31,619 nt of DNA from G020348385 sp964580235 (GTDB lineage Bacteria > Acidobacteriota > Aminicenantia > Aminicenantales > Aminicenantaceae). The stretch is from positions 1 through 31,619 of the forward strand of contig CAZOJY010000028.1 of NCBI GenBank assembly GCA_964580235.1, written 5' to 3'. Below are positions 23,864 to 31,619 of the stretch, in pieces (the first letter of the stretch is position 1; every line of letters starts with the position of its first letter). Below the pieces are notes generated by a model. It was not told where the DNA came from. It searched no databases and saw nothing but the letters and a program-made list of their open reading frames with translations. Made by a program: the position numbers and the translations under genes.

Positions 23864-25135
23864 ATGCTGGACGCAAAATTTATTGCAGAAAACCCCGATC
23901 TTGTGATGAAAAAAATAGCTTTGCGGGGAATAAACCTCGACCTGGGTGAGTTTTTAAAACTTACAAAAGAGAAAAAGGCCTTTCTGCAGCAGATCGAAAC
24001 ATTGCGTTTCGAGTTGAACCAAGCTTCCAAACAGATCGGAAAAATGAAAGGGGAAGGGAAAGATCCGGATTCTCTCATCCAGAAGATGAAAAAAGTCTCC
24101 GATAAAGTCAAGGATCTGGAAGGGATGCACAAAAAATTGGATGAGAATCTGAAAAACGTCCTTTTGGATATCCCGAACATCCCTCATGATTCTGTTCCCG
24201 AGGGTTTGGATTCTGACAGCAATCAAGAAGTGAGGCAGTTCGGCGAAAAACCGGCATTTTCATTCGATCCCAGGCCCCATTGGGAAATCGGCAAAAATTT
24301 GAGGATTCTGGATTTTGACCGTGCAGCCAAGCTTGCCGGTTCGAGGTTTGCCGTGTATTTTGGACTTGGTGCCCGGCTCGAGAGAGCGTTGATCAATTTT
24401 ATGCTCGATATTCACACCAAAGAAAAGGGATACAAGGAAGTCATCCCGCCGTTTATTGCAAACGAGGAAAGTCTGATAGGAACCGGTAATCTCCCCAAAT
24501 TCGAAGATGATCTTTTTAAGCTACAGGGACAACCGTGGTACATGATTCCCACAGCCGAAGTTCCCCTGACCAATCTTTACCGGGGGGAAATATTGGAAGG
24601 CGAATCGTTGCCCCAAAGGTTTGTGGCCTACACCCCATGTTTCCGGAGCGAGGCCGGCTCCTACGGAATGGATATTCGGGGTTTGATTCGCCAGCATCAA
24701 TTCAATAAGGTGGAACTGGCTAGTTTTGCCCTTCCGGAAAACTCCTATCAGGAACTGGATAAGCTGACCGAAGATGCCGAGGACGTACTGAAGAGACTGG
24801 GACTTCATTACCGCACGGTTGCGTTATGCACAGGGGAATTGGGTTTTGCTGGAGCGAAAACGTATGATTTGGAGCTTTGGATGCCCCACCGGGATAAGTA
24901 TTTGGAAATTTCCTCCTGCACCAATTGTGAGGATTTTCAAGCCAGGCGGGCGAATATCCGCTTTCGAAGAGAAACAAAAAAAAGGCCTGAATTTGTGCAC
25001 ACGCTGAACGGATCAGGAGTGGCCATCGGACGGACCGTAAGCGCTATTCTCGAGTGCTACCAACAGGAAGATGGCTCTGTCCTTATTCCGGATGCATTGC
25101 GTCCTTACATGGACGGACTAGAAAAAATTTCCTAG
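23864..25135 (+). CDS. serS: Seryl-tRNA synthetase
   Basis: 423 aa from ATG 23864 (MLDAKFIAENPDLV), which matches the usual N-terminus of SerRS; the longer frame from 23684 is antisense to cobO and unlikely. The N-terminal coiled-coil arm spans about 30-100. Class II motifs follow: IPTAEVPLTN, FRSEAGSYGMDIRGLIRQHQF (motif 2), and GSGVAIGRTVSAILECYQQ (motif 3). It charges tRNA-Ser with serine. No Shine-Dalgarno sequence is present; see the promoter at 23828-23856. Two tRNA-Ser genes follow directly, so enzyme and substrates are encoded together. Confidence 0.97.
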   Translation: MLDAKFIAENPDLVMKKIALRGINLDLGEFLKLTKEKKAFLQQIETLRFELNQASKQIGKMKGEGKDPDSLIQKMKKVSDKVKDLEGMHKKLDENLKNVLLDIPNIPHDSVPEGLDSDSNQEVRQFGEKPAFSFDPRPHWEIGKNLRILDFDRAAKLAGSRFAVYFGLGARLERALINFMLDIHTKEKGYKEVIPPFIANEESLIGTGNLPKFEDDLFKLQGQPWYMIPTAEVPLTNLYRGEILEGESLPQRFVAYTPCFRSEAGSYGMDIRGLIRQHQFNKVELASFALPENSYQELDKLTEDAEDVLKRLGLHYRTVALCTGELGFAGAKTYDLELWMPHRDKYLEISSCTNCEDFQARRANIRFRRETKKRPEFVHTLNGSGVAIGRTVSAILECYQQEDGSVLIPDALRPYMDGLEKIS

Positions 25136-25157
25136 ATTATCTTATCGTATAAACTGC

Positions 25158-25247
25158 GGAGGGATGGCCGAGCGGCTGAAGGCGGCGGTCTTGAAAACCG
25201 CTTCACGAGTGATCGTGACGGGGGTTCGAATCCCTCTCCCTCCGCCA
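25158..25247 (+). tRNA. tRNA-Ser (anticodon TGA)
   Basis: 90 nt. Acceptor stem GGAGGGA / TCCCTCC, discriminator G and encoded CCA (25245-25247). The anticodon loop CTTGAAA gives anticodon TGA. A long variable arm (TTCACGAGTGATCGTGA) and the T-loop GGTTCGAATCC are those of a class II serine tRNA. It starts 22 bases after the serS stop. Confidence 0.97.
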
Positions 25248-25248
25248 G

Positions 25249-25276
25249 TTGACTCTGGTCGGGAAAATGTTACAAT
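25249..25276 (+). promoter_or_regulatory. Promoter of the second tRNA-Ser gene
   Basis: TTGACT (25249-25254), 16 bases, TACAAT (25271-25276), 20 bases before the mature tRNA. It lies in the 49-base gap between the two tRNA genes and would give the GCT tRNA its own transcription. Confidence 0.6.
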
Positions 25277-25296
25277 GAGGGCCAAAGCCATTCAGC

Positions 25297-25388
<92 letters not shown>

Positions 25389-25432
25389 TCCTAATCTGGT
25401 CGAACTTTTTTAGTTTTCTAGGAGAAAAATCC

Positions 25433-25461
25433 GATACATAAAGAACTATTTATGCTAAAAT
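25433..25461 (+). promoter_or_regulatory. Candidate extended -10 promoter of the efflux operon
   Basis: A TGCTAAAAT extended -10 (TAAAAT at 25456-25461), with a weak GATACA 17 bases upstream. It is about 140 bases before the TolC-like gene and resembles the serS promoter's TGCTATAAT. Confidence 0.4.
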
Positions 25462-25601
25462 ACGTATTCAATAACCTGGATATCTCAGAGGAAAATAGAA
25501 GAGGACTTGTAGGGATAAAAACCTTTTAAATAGACCTGAGATCTTTTTCCTCATCCTTTCGGACAATGAAAGGAAATCCAAATTTAAACAAAGGATGGAA
25601 T

Positions 25602-26999
25602 ATGTCGGTGCAAATGTATTGTCAAAGCCATTTCAGTCGAATTCTATCGCGGCTGGGCAGTTTAGGAATAATGCTGATGGTTCTGATAATCCCGTATGTC
25701 TCTGCGGCAGAAGAGCCTATTTCCTTCAGTCTGCTCGAAGCCCAAAAATACGCCGTTGCAAACAGTTACGAAACGCTGAAATCTCAGATGGATGTGGCTG
25801 TGAACGAAAAAAGGATACGAGAGACAATCGGAGCTGGTCTTCCCCAGATTACCACATCGCTCAGCTACACTAATAACATCGAGCTGCCCACCGTACTTAT
25901 CCCTGATTTCTTCAACGACCCGAACGATATGATCGAGATCCAGTTCGGCACTCAGCACAATGCCAATCTCAATCTCCAAATTCAGCAGCTCGTGTTCAAC
26001 GGGAGTTACTTTGTCGGGCTGGCCACGTCCAAGATCTTCAGGCGCTTGGCCACAGAAGGCCTGGAGCGAACCAGGCTGGACGTGATAGAAACGGTGACTC
26101 AGACCTATTATCTGATCCTGGTATCTAAAGAGAACGAAAAAATTATTCGAGGAAACCTGCAAAATCTGGAAAAGACATTGTATGAGATTCGAGAGCGCTA
26201 CAAAGAGGGCTTTGTCGAGGAAACTGATGCCGATGTCATTCAGATTGCGGTGACAGCCCTTAAAAACAACCTCCAGAATCTCGAGAAACAGACGGAAACA
26301 GCGTACCAATTGCTGAAATTCCAGATGGGGATCGACCTCGGTGAAGAAATAAAGCTCGCCGATAACATTGAGGGCATCATCACAGAACAGGAGATAAAAA
26401 AAGCAATGGCCGGGAGCTTAAATCCAGACGATAGCATCGAGTACCGGTTAGTCCAGACGCAAGAAAGGCTGGCTGAGATGAATCTCAAGAATGAAAAGGC
26501 CCAGTACTGGCCCACTGTTGGGGCTTTTTACTCCTTATCGTGGGCGGCGCAGCGCAACCAGTTCAATTTTTTAAATTTTAATGAGAGATGGTACCGTTCT
26601 CAAGCTCTAGGAGTGAACCTGAATATTCCGGTCTTCAAAAGCGGTGCACAGAAAGCCCGGGTCCAGCAGGCCCTGATAGCTCTAGACCAAGCCCGCCAGA
26701 CAACGATGCAGGTATTGCAGGGCCTTCTTCTCGAGGAAGCCCGAGCCAAAAATTCCCTCTCTTCTGCCTATGAGAACTATATCAACGTAAAAAATAACAT
26801 GGCACTTTCCAAAAAGGTGTATGATAAGACCTTAATTAAATATCAGGAAGGTTTGGCCTCCAGCACAGACCTCACTCAGGCCAACGACCGGTATCTTACA
26901 TCTCAGGCCATTTTCATTCAGGCTCTTTCCGGGCTGTTAAATGCCAAAAACACGCTGGACAGACTCCGCAGCGACTATCAAGTCTCGACAGAAGGATAG
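25602..26999 (+). CDS. TolC-family outer membrane efflux protein
   Basis: 465 aa from ATG 25602, chosen because AAAGGATGG lies just upstream; the in-frame ATG at 25566 has none. A signal peptide covers roughly residues 10-37 (LGIMLMVLIIPYVSAAEE). The mature part shows the long helical hairpins and repeats of TolC (SFSLLEAQKYAVANSYE, later LGVNLNIPVFKSGAQKARVQQA, and STDLTQANDRYLTSQAIF). It forms the outer-membrane exit channel. First gene of the operon with the adaptor (4-base gap) and RND pump. Confidence 0.92.
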   Translation: MSVQMYCQSHFSRILSRLGSLGIMLMVLIIPYVSAAEEPISFSLLEAQKYAVANSYETLKSQMDVAVNEKRIRETIGAGLPQITTSLSYTNNIELPTVLIPDFFNDPNDMIEIQFGTQHNANLNLQIQQLVFNGSYFVGLATSKIFRRLATEGLERTRLDVIETVTQTYYLILVSKENEKIIRGNLQNLEKTLYEIRERYKEGFVEETDADVIQIAVTALKNNLQNLEKQTETAYQLLKFQMGIDLGEEIKLADNIEGIITEQEIKKAMAGSLNPDDSIEYRLVQTQERLAEMNLKNEKAQYWPTVGAFYSLSWAAQRNQFNFLNFNERWYRSQALGVNLNIPVFKSGAQKARVQQALIALDQARQTTMQVLQGLLLEEARAKNSLSSAYENYINVKNNMALSKKVYDKTLIKYQEGLASSTDLTQANDRYLTSQAIFIQALSGLLNAKNTLDRLRSDYQVSTEG

Positions 27000-27003
27000 A
27001 ACG

Positions 27004-28134
27004 ATGAACAAAATAAAATTTATTATGCCAATCATAATTATGCTAATTATTTCCGCCTGCGGCCCCCGCGACAGACAGAGCGAGTTAAGGCGGTTGGAAG
27101 CCAAACAGGAAGCCCTCAGTTCCAGGATCGAAAAGTTGACGGCTGAGATCGCCAAAAATACAGATGGGAATCCTAAGGAAGCTCTCGCTTATGTCCGCGG
27201 GATCGAAGTGCAGCCCGAGCTTTTCAAGCACTATATCCAGGTCCAGGGAACCGTGGAGTCGGACAACAACATCCTGATTCCTGCTCGTACGAATGGAGTC
27301 GTGAAAAAAATCCATGTTCGTCGAGGAGATCGTGTTCGCCAAGGAGAACTTCTGGCAGAGCTGGATGGAGCTGTCCTGGAACGCAGCATCGATGAGTTGA
27401 CAAATGCGCTGCGGCTTGTCACAACCATATATGAAAGGCAGGATCGGCTCTGGAAAAAGAATATTGGCAGCGAACTCGAGTACCTTCAGGCCAAAAATAA
27501 CAAAGAAAACCTTGAAAAAAAACAGAAGACTCTTGAAGAACAATACAAACTCACCAAAATCCTCGCTCCCATATCCGGTACGGTGGATGATGTGTTGATC
27601 AAGGAAGGGGAAATGGCTGCAGTCGGACGAGGGACCTTCCGCATCGTTCAGCCTTCGCGGCTGAAGATAACGGCCTCACTCTCCGAGAATTACATCTCGA
27701 AGGTCTCCAGAGACTACCCTGTTAAAGTCCAGATTCCTGTTTTGGGACGGGAAATGGAACTGGCAATTGATGCTGTCTCCCAGGTGATAGATCCAAATAA
27801 TCGCACTTTCCAGATTCAGATCCGGATCCCGGCTCAGGAAAAAGACCTGAAGCCCAACATGATGTCCGTGGTGACAATCAACGATTATACCAACCCGGAT
27901 GCAATCGTAGTTCCCCAAAATGTCGTACAAGATACAGGTTCCGGGCATTTCCTGTTTGTGGCTGAGAAAAAAGACGGCAACTGGGTCGTCCGCCGGCGAA
28001 CTGTTGCCCTGGGCGAAAATTATGCTGACCGTGTTGAGATTAAGGATGGCCTGAGCGCTGGAGAACTTGTGATCACTTTTGGATTTCAGGCCCTGGCTGA
28101 TGGCCAGTCTGTATCTCTCCAGGCGGGAGAATAG
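27004..28134 (+). CDS. RND efflux periplasmic adaptor (membrane fusion) lipoprotein
   Basis: 376 aa from ATG 27004, with GAAGGA upstream; the longer frame from 26941 overlaps the TolC gene. The N-terminus carries a lipobox (LIISACGP), so it is lipid-anchored. A short coiled-coil (SELRRLEAKQEALSSRIEKL) is followed by the biotinyl-lipoyl half-motif (NGVVKKIHVRRGDRVRQGELLAELD), a helical hairpin, its second half (APISGTVDDVLIKEGEMAAVG), and beta-barrel and membrane-proximal domains. It links the RND pump to TolC. Confidence 0.93.
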   Translation: MNKIKFIMPIIIMLIISACGPRDRQSELRRLEAKQEALSSRIEKLTAEIAKNTDGNPKEALAYVRGIEVQPELFKHYIQVQGTVESDNNILIPARTNGVVKKIHVRRGDRVRQGELLAELDGAVLERSIDELTNALRLVTTIYERQDRLWKKNIGSELEYLQAKNNKENLEKKQKTLEEQYKLTKILAPISGTVDDVLIKEGEMAAVGRGTFRIVQPSRLKITASLSENYISKVSRDYPVKVQIPVLGREMELAIDAVSQVIDPNNRTFQIQIRIPAQEKDLKPNMMSVVTINDYTNPDAIVVPQNVVQDTGSGHFLFVAEKKDGNWVVRRRTVALGENYADRVEIKDGLSAGELVITFGFQALADGQSVSLQAGE

Positions 28135-28173
28135 GACTTTAGCCTGATTGAATCCAATGAGAGTAAAAATGTC

Positions 28174-31100
28174 ATGAAGTACAAAGAATTCAAACCCACC
28201 AATGTGGCGATCGCCAACCGCACTACCGTTTATATTTTCACCGTGCTGTTGATCATTTTCGGCATCATTCAGTATGGTGCCACTCCCAAGGAAAAGTTCC
28301 CTGAGATCGTCTTTCCTTATTTTATGATTGGGACTATCCATCCGGGAACAGCTCCTGCGGATGTGGAAAATTTAATCACGCGTCCAATCGAAAAACAGCT
28401 CAAAGGAATTGACGGCGTTAAACAGATCTCCAGCAATTCCATCCAGGATTATTCCTCTATTTTTATCGAGTTCGAACTCTCGGCCGACGAAACTCAGGCT
28501 TATCTGGATGTCAAGCAGGCTGTGGACGATGCGAGGCCAGAACTGCCGACCGACCTCTTCCAGGAGCCTCAGATCTCTCGGATCGACCTGTCTGAGATTC
28601 CCATCCTGTTCATCAACCTTTCAGGAGATCTCGGTTTGGTCAAACTCAAGGAGATCGCCGAAAAGCTCCAAGATGAAATCGAGGCATTGGAGGAGATTTC
28701 CAGGGTTGACATTGCCGGCGCACTCAACCGTGAAATCCAGATCAATGTCGACCTTTACAAGATGCAGGCCGCGGGAATTTCCTTCAACACCATTCAGAAT
28801 GCCGTATCTTATGAAAATCTAACGATTTCCTCAGGCCAAATCGACACCGACGGCATGAAGCGCAACCTCCGCGTCGTGGGCGAATTCCACAGTATCAGTG
28901 AGATCGCCGATTTGATGCTCCAGGAAGGCATCTACCTCAAAGACATTGCCGAGGTCAAGGACGGGTACAAAGACCGGGAGAGTTATGCCCGGCTCAATGG
29001 ACAGGATGTCGTGACGCTCAATATCATCAAAAAAAGCGGCAAAAATCTGATCTATGCTGTGGACAAGATAAAAACCAGTGTGGCCGAGTTTCAAAAAACT
29101 GCACCCGAGAATCTGATCATTACGCTTACTGGCGACAGCAGCACGCAAACCCGAAATTCGGTCAGTGACCTTTTCAACACAGTGATCCTGGGTTTTATCG
29201 TCGTGGTGTTTGTCCTGATGTTTTTCATGGGAGAGACCAATGCACTTTTTGTGGGGGCGTCTATCCCCATGTCCATGCTGATCGCTTTTATCTTTATCCC
29301 GGTTGTCGGATTTACGATGAACATGGTGGTGCTGATGTCTTTCATCATGGTACTGGGGATAGTGGTGGATAACTCTATCGTCGTGGTGGAAAATGTCTAC
29401 CGTCACTTCACAAAAACAGAGGGCCTGGACATCATCGGAGCCACGAAACGCGGAGTGGGCGAGATTGCGCTGGCCGTATTTACCGGAACGCTGACCACAA
29501 TCGCACCTTTTTTGCCTCTAATCTTTATGCCTGGTATACCAGGAAAATTCATGTCTTTTTTGCCTATTACCATAATCATCACTCTCACTGCCTCTATCCT
29601 GGTGGCCTATATCATGAATCCTGTATTTGCTGTTTCCTTCATGAAAAAACAAGAACGAGAGGGCGTTATAAAAAAATTCAGACTCCCCTCGAAGAAAGTC
29701 CTTATACTCTCTGCTGCGGCATTTGTTCTGGCCGTACTGTTCCATGCAGCAGGCGCTCCGGTGCTGGCCAATCTGTTGATATTTGGATTAATCATTTATT
29801 ATCTTTTCAAATACGGAGTGCACTTTTTAGTGGACAAGTTCCAGTGCTGCGTGCTGCCGAAATTTTTGGATCTCTACCGAAAGATCTTGGCCTTCAGTCT
29901 CAAGGGAAAACGTCCCTACATCGTGATCACATCCATCGTATTCCTCTTTTTCTTTACATTTGTCTTGATGGGGATCAAAACGCCAAAAGTTGTGTTTTTT
30001 CCGAGTGGCGATCCAAATTCACTTCTCGTTTACATCACCATGCCAGAGGGCACCCATATCGATGTGACAAATGCAATCTGCAAACAGGTCGAGGATAGAG
30101 TTTTTCATGTGCTGGGGCGGAATAACCCAGATGTGGAATCCGTTGTTTCCAATGTGGCCGTTAATGCCGGGGCAAGCCTGTTCGAGCGCTTTACACAGGA
30201 CAAATTGGCAAAAGTCACCATCACGTTTGTGGAATACAAATACCGGACCGGACCCAGAACTCGGACTTATATGGATAAACTCAGGGCAGAGATGAAGGGA
30301 ATTGCCGGCGCACAAATCCGCATTGACCGTGAGGCAATGGGACCTCCGACTGGAATGCCCATCAATATCGAAATCTCCGGAGATGACATCGATGAACTTG
30401 TTTCCTTATCCGGCCGTTTGATAGGGTTTATTGAAGAATTAAACATAACAGGTATCGAGAAACTCAAATCCAGCATGGAGGTCAACAAGCCTGAGCTGGT
30501 ACTAGAGATCGACCGTGAAAAGGCCAACCAGCTGGGAATGAGCACGGCCCAGATCGGTATGACACTGCGCACCGCCATCTACGGCCTTGAAATATCAGAT
30601 TTCAAAGAAGGCGATGAGGAATATCCCATCCAGTTGCGTCTGGCGAAAAAGTATAGGGAAGATATCGGCGTGCTGCTCAGCCAGGAGATCTCTGTTCCTT
30701 CCCGGCAGCCAAACACTCCACCCTACAAGATCCCCCTCTCTTCTGTAGCGAATGTCTTTTATCAGACCAGTTATGGCGGCATCCAGCGCATCGATAACAA
30801 ACGGGCCATCACCATCTCGTCCAATGTGCTTTCCGGGTTTAACGCGAATGAGATCATCCGCCGTATCGGGCGCTCTTTGCCAAATTTCCCGCTCCCAGAT
30901 GGATATTCCATCCAGTTCACTGGCGAACAGGACATGCAGCAGGAGACCGGGCAGTTTATGGTCAAGGCCATGTTTATCGCGCTTGCTTTGATTTTTGTCA
31001 TCCTGGTAGCCCAGTTTAATTCCCTGGCCAAACCTTTGATTATCATCTCGATGTTCTTTTTCAGCTTCATAGGAGTTTTGCTTGGATTTGTGATTTTCGG

Positions 31101-31518
31101 AATCGACATCTCGGTCATGATGACAGGAATGGGCATCATTGCCGTTGCCGGAGTTGTGGTGAAGAACGGGATCATCATCATCGATTACATCGATAACCGC
31201 ATTGAATCGGGGATGGACAAGATGGAGGCGATTGTCCAGGCCGGTGCCACGCGTCTCACGCCGGTTCTCCTTACTGCTCTATCGACTATTCTTGGGCTCG
31301 TTCCCCTGGCCATCGGTCTGAATTTCAATTTTCAGAGCTTGTTTAGGCGTCTCAATCCGCAGATTTACTTCGGCGGGGACAACGCCGCATTCTGGAATCC
31401 CCTTGCCATGACGATCATTTTCGGGCTTTCGTTTGCCACGATCCTCACGCTGGTGGTGGTCCCAGCGATGTACGCCTTATTTTTTGTGCGCCGTAAGAAA
31501 AAAGCTATAAGCGGCTGA
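28174..31518 (+). CDS. RND-family efflux pump permease (AcrB/HAE-like)
   Basis: 1114 aa, somewhat longer than the usual 1020-1050. It has the two-fold RND layout: first membrane helix (YIFTVLLIIFGIIQYG), a periplasmic porter domain, the TM4 proton-relay segment GIVVDNSIVVVENVYR, a second porter domain, and the TM10 segment VVVKNGIIIIDYID with the relay lysine. The second Asp of the AcrB Asp-Asp pair is Asn here. Extra length comes mainly from about 60 residues around 505-560 with additional hydrophobic stretches. It exports drugs, lipids or other hydrophobic compounds by proton antiport; the substrate is unknown. Last gene of the efflux operon. Confidence 0.93.
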   Translation: MKYKEFKPTNVAIANRTTVYIFTVLLIIFGIIQYGATPKEKFPEIVFPYFMIGTIHPGTAPADVENLITRPIEKQLKGIDGVKQISSNSIQDYSSIFIEFELSADETQAYLDVKQAVDDARPELPTDLFQEPQISRIDLSEIPILFINLSGDLGLVKLKEIAEKLQDEIEALEEISRVDIAGALNREIQINVDLYKMQAAGISFNTIQNAVSYENLTISSGQIDTDGMKRNLRVVGEFHSISEIADLMLQEGIYLKDIAEVKDGYKDRESYARLNGQDVVTLNIIKKSGKNLIYAVDKIKTSVAEFQKTAPENLIITLTGDSSTQTRNSVSDLFNTVILGFIVVVFVLMFFMGETNALFVGASIPMSMLIAFIFIPVVGFTMNMVVLMSFIMVLGIVVDNSIVVVENVYRHFTKTEGLDIIGATKRGVGEIALAVFTGTLTTIAPFLPLIFMPGIPGKFMSFLPITIIITLTASILVAYIMNPVFAVSFMKKQEREGVIKKFRLPSKKVLILSAAAFVLAVLFHAAGAPVLANLLIFGLIIYYLFKYGVHFLVDKFQCCVLPKFLDLYRKILAFSLKGKRPYIVITSIVFLFFFTFVLMGIKTPKVVFFPSGDPNSLLVYITMPEGTHIDVTNAICKQVEDRVFHVLGRNNPDVESVVSNVAVNAGASLFERFTQDKLAKVTITFVEYKYRTGPRTRTYMDKLRAEMKGIAGAQIRIDREAMGPPTGMPINIEISGDDIDELVSLSGRLIGFIEELNITGIEKLKSSMEVNKPELVLEIDREKANQLGMSTAQIGMTLRTAIYGLEISDFKEGDEEYPIQLRLAKKYREDIGVLLSQEISVPSRQPNTPPYKIPLSSVANVFYQTSYGGIQRIDNKRAITISSNVLSGFNANEIIRRIGRSLPNFPLPDGYSIQFTGEQDMQQETGQFMVKAMFIALALIFVILVAQFNSLAKPLIIISMFFFSFIGVLLGFVIFGIDISVMMTGMGIIAVAGVVVKNGIIIIDYIDNRIESGMDKMEAIVQAGATRLTPVLLTALSTILGLVPLAIGLNFNFQSLFRRLNPQIYFGGDNAAFWNPLAMTIIFGLSFATILTLVVVPAMYALFFVRRKKKAISG

Positions 31519-31568
31519 ATTTCAAGAAGGTTTCCATAATCTTTCTGACCTTTGAGGGGAATATTTAA

Positions 31569-31594
31569 CCTGGATAATTCATAAATTATCCAGG
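31569..31594. repeat. 11-bp perfect hairpin downstream of the efflux operon
   Basis: CCTGGATAATT (31569-31579) and its exact reverse complement (31584-31594) around a CATA loop. No T tract follows, so it is a weak terminator candidate. A partly similar GAATTATTCATG follows at about 31602. It could be the end of an insertion element lying beyond the window. Confidence 0.6.
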
Positions 31595-31619
31595 CTACCC
31601 TGAATTATTCATGTGCAAG

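Overview
The window looks like a chromosomal segment from an uncultured bacterium of the Acidobacteriota / Candidatus Aminicenantes type. This is an inference from gene content: a PknB-style kinase with the wording usual in that group, a short 'SWKEIA..RDVST..KWEKE' helix-turn-helix, a six-bladed beta-propeller protein, a large secreted M14 peptidase, and an RND pump with TolC and a lipoprotein adaptor. No 16S rRNA is present to confirm it.

Left third (1-11394): two head-to-tail copies of one 5697-bp unit (1-5697 and 5698-11394). Every ORF pair has the same translation and the same 5697-bp offset. Each unit boundary lies in the last codons of an IS91-family (Y2/HUH) transposase on the minus strand. 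The three tails (1-95, 5693-5792, 11390-11571) differ at a few codons although the units are otherwise the same. Each unit carries a BrnT/BrnA toxin-antitoxin pair, decayed NuoF/HndC-like and HoxU-like genes, a small HTH protein, and an AT-rich cassette. The cassette runs MauE/DoxX-like membrane protein (broken), two-domain TlpA-like redoxin (broken), six-bladed beta-propeller (intact), then a 10-cysteine secreted peptide (frameshifted at an A9 tract). It ends in a clear terminator. The cassette resembles the mau genes of methylamine dehydrogenase in its set of components.

Middle (11395-17830): an IS91 graveyard. It holds a transposase remnant; an intact 864-aa STAND-type ATPase / GNAT-like / Ser-Thr kinase fusion; an intact tyrosine recombinase followed by only the first codons of its partner IS91 transposase, cut by a 20-bp-stem REP-like hairpin; another transposase remnant; a RelE/RHH toxin-antitoxin pair; and an ArsR-DsrE operon with a near-consensus promoter.

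Right part (17896-31619): ordinary chromosomal genes. These are an M14 peptidase, an outer-membrane barrel protein, a large SRP RNA with an Alu-type 5' domain, a minus-strand operon (cobO, zincin, DHDPS-family lyase), serS (apparently leaderless), two tRNA-Ser genes (UGA, GCU), and a TolC / adaptor / RND efflux operon ending in a hairpin.
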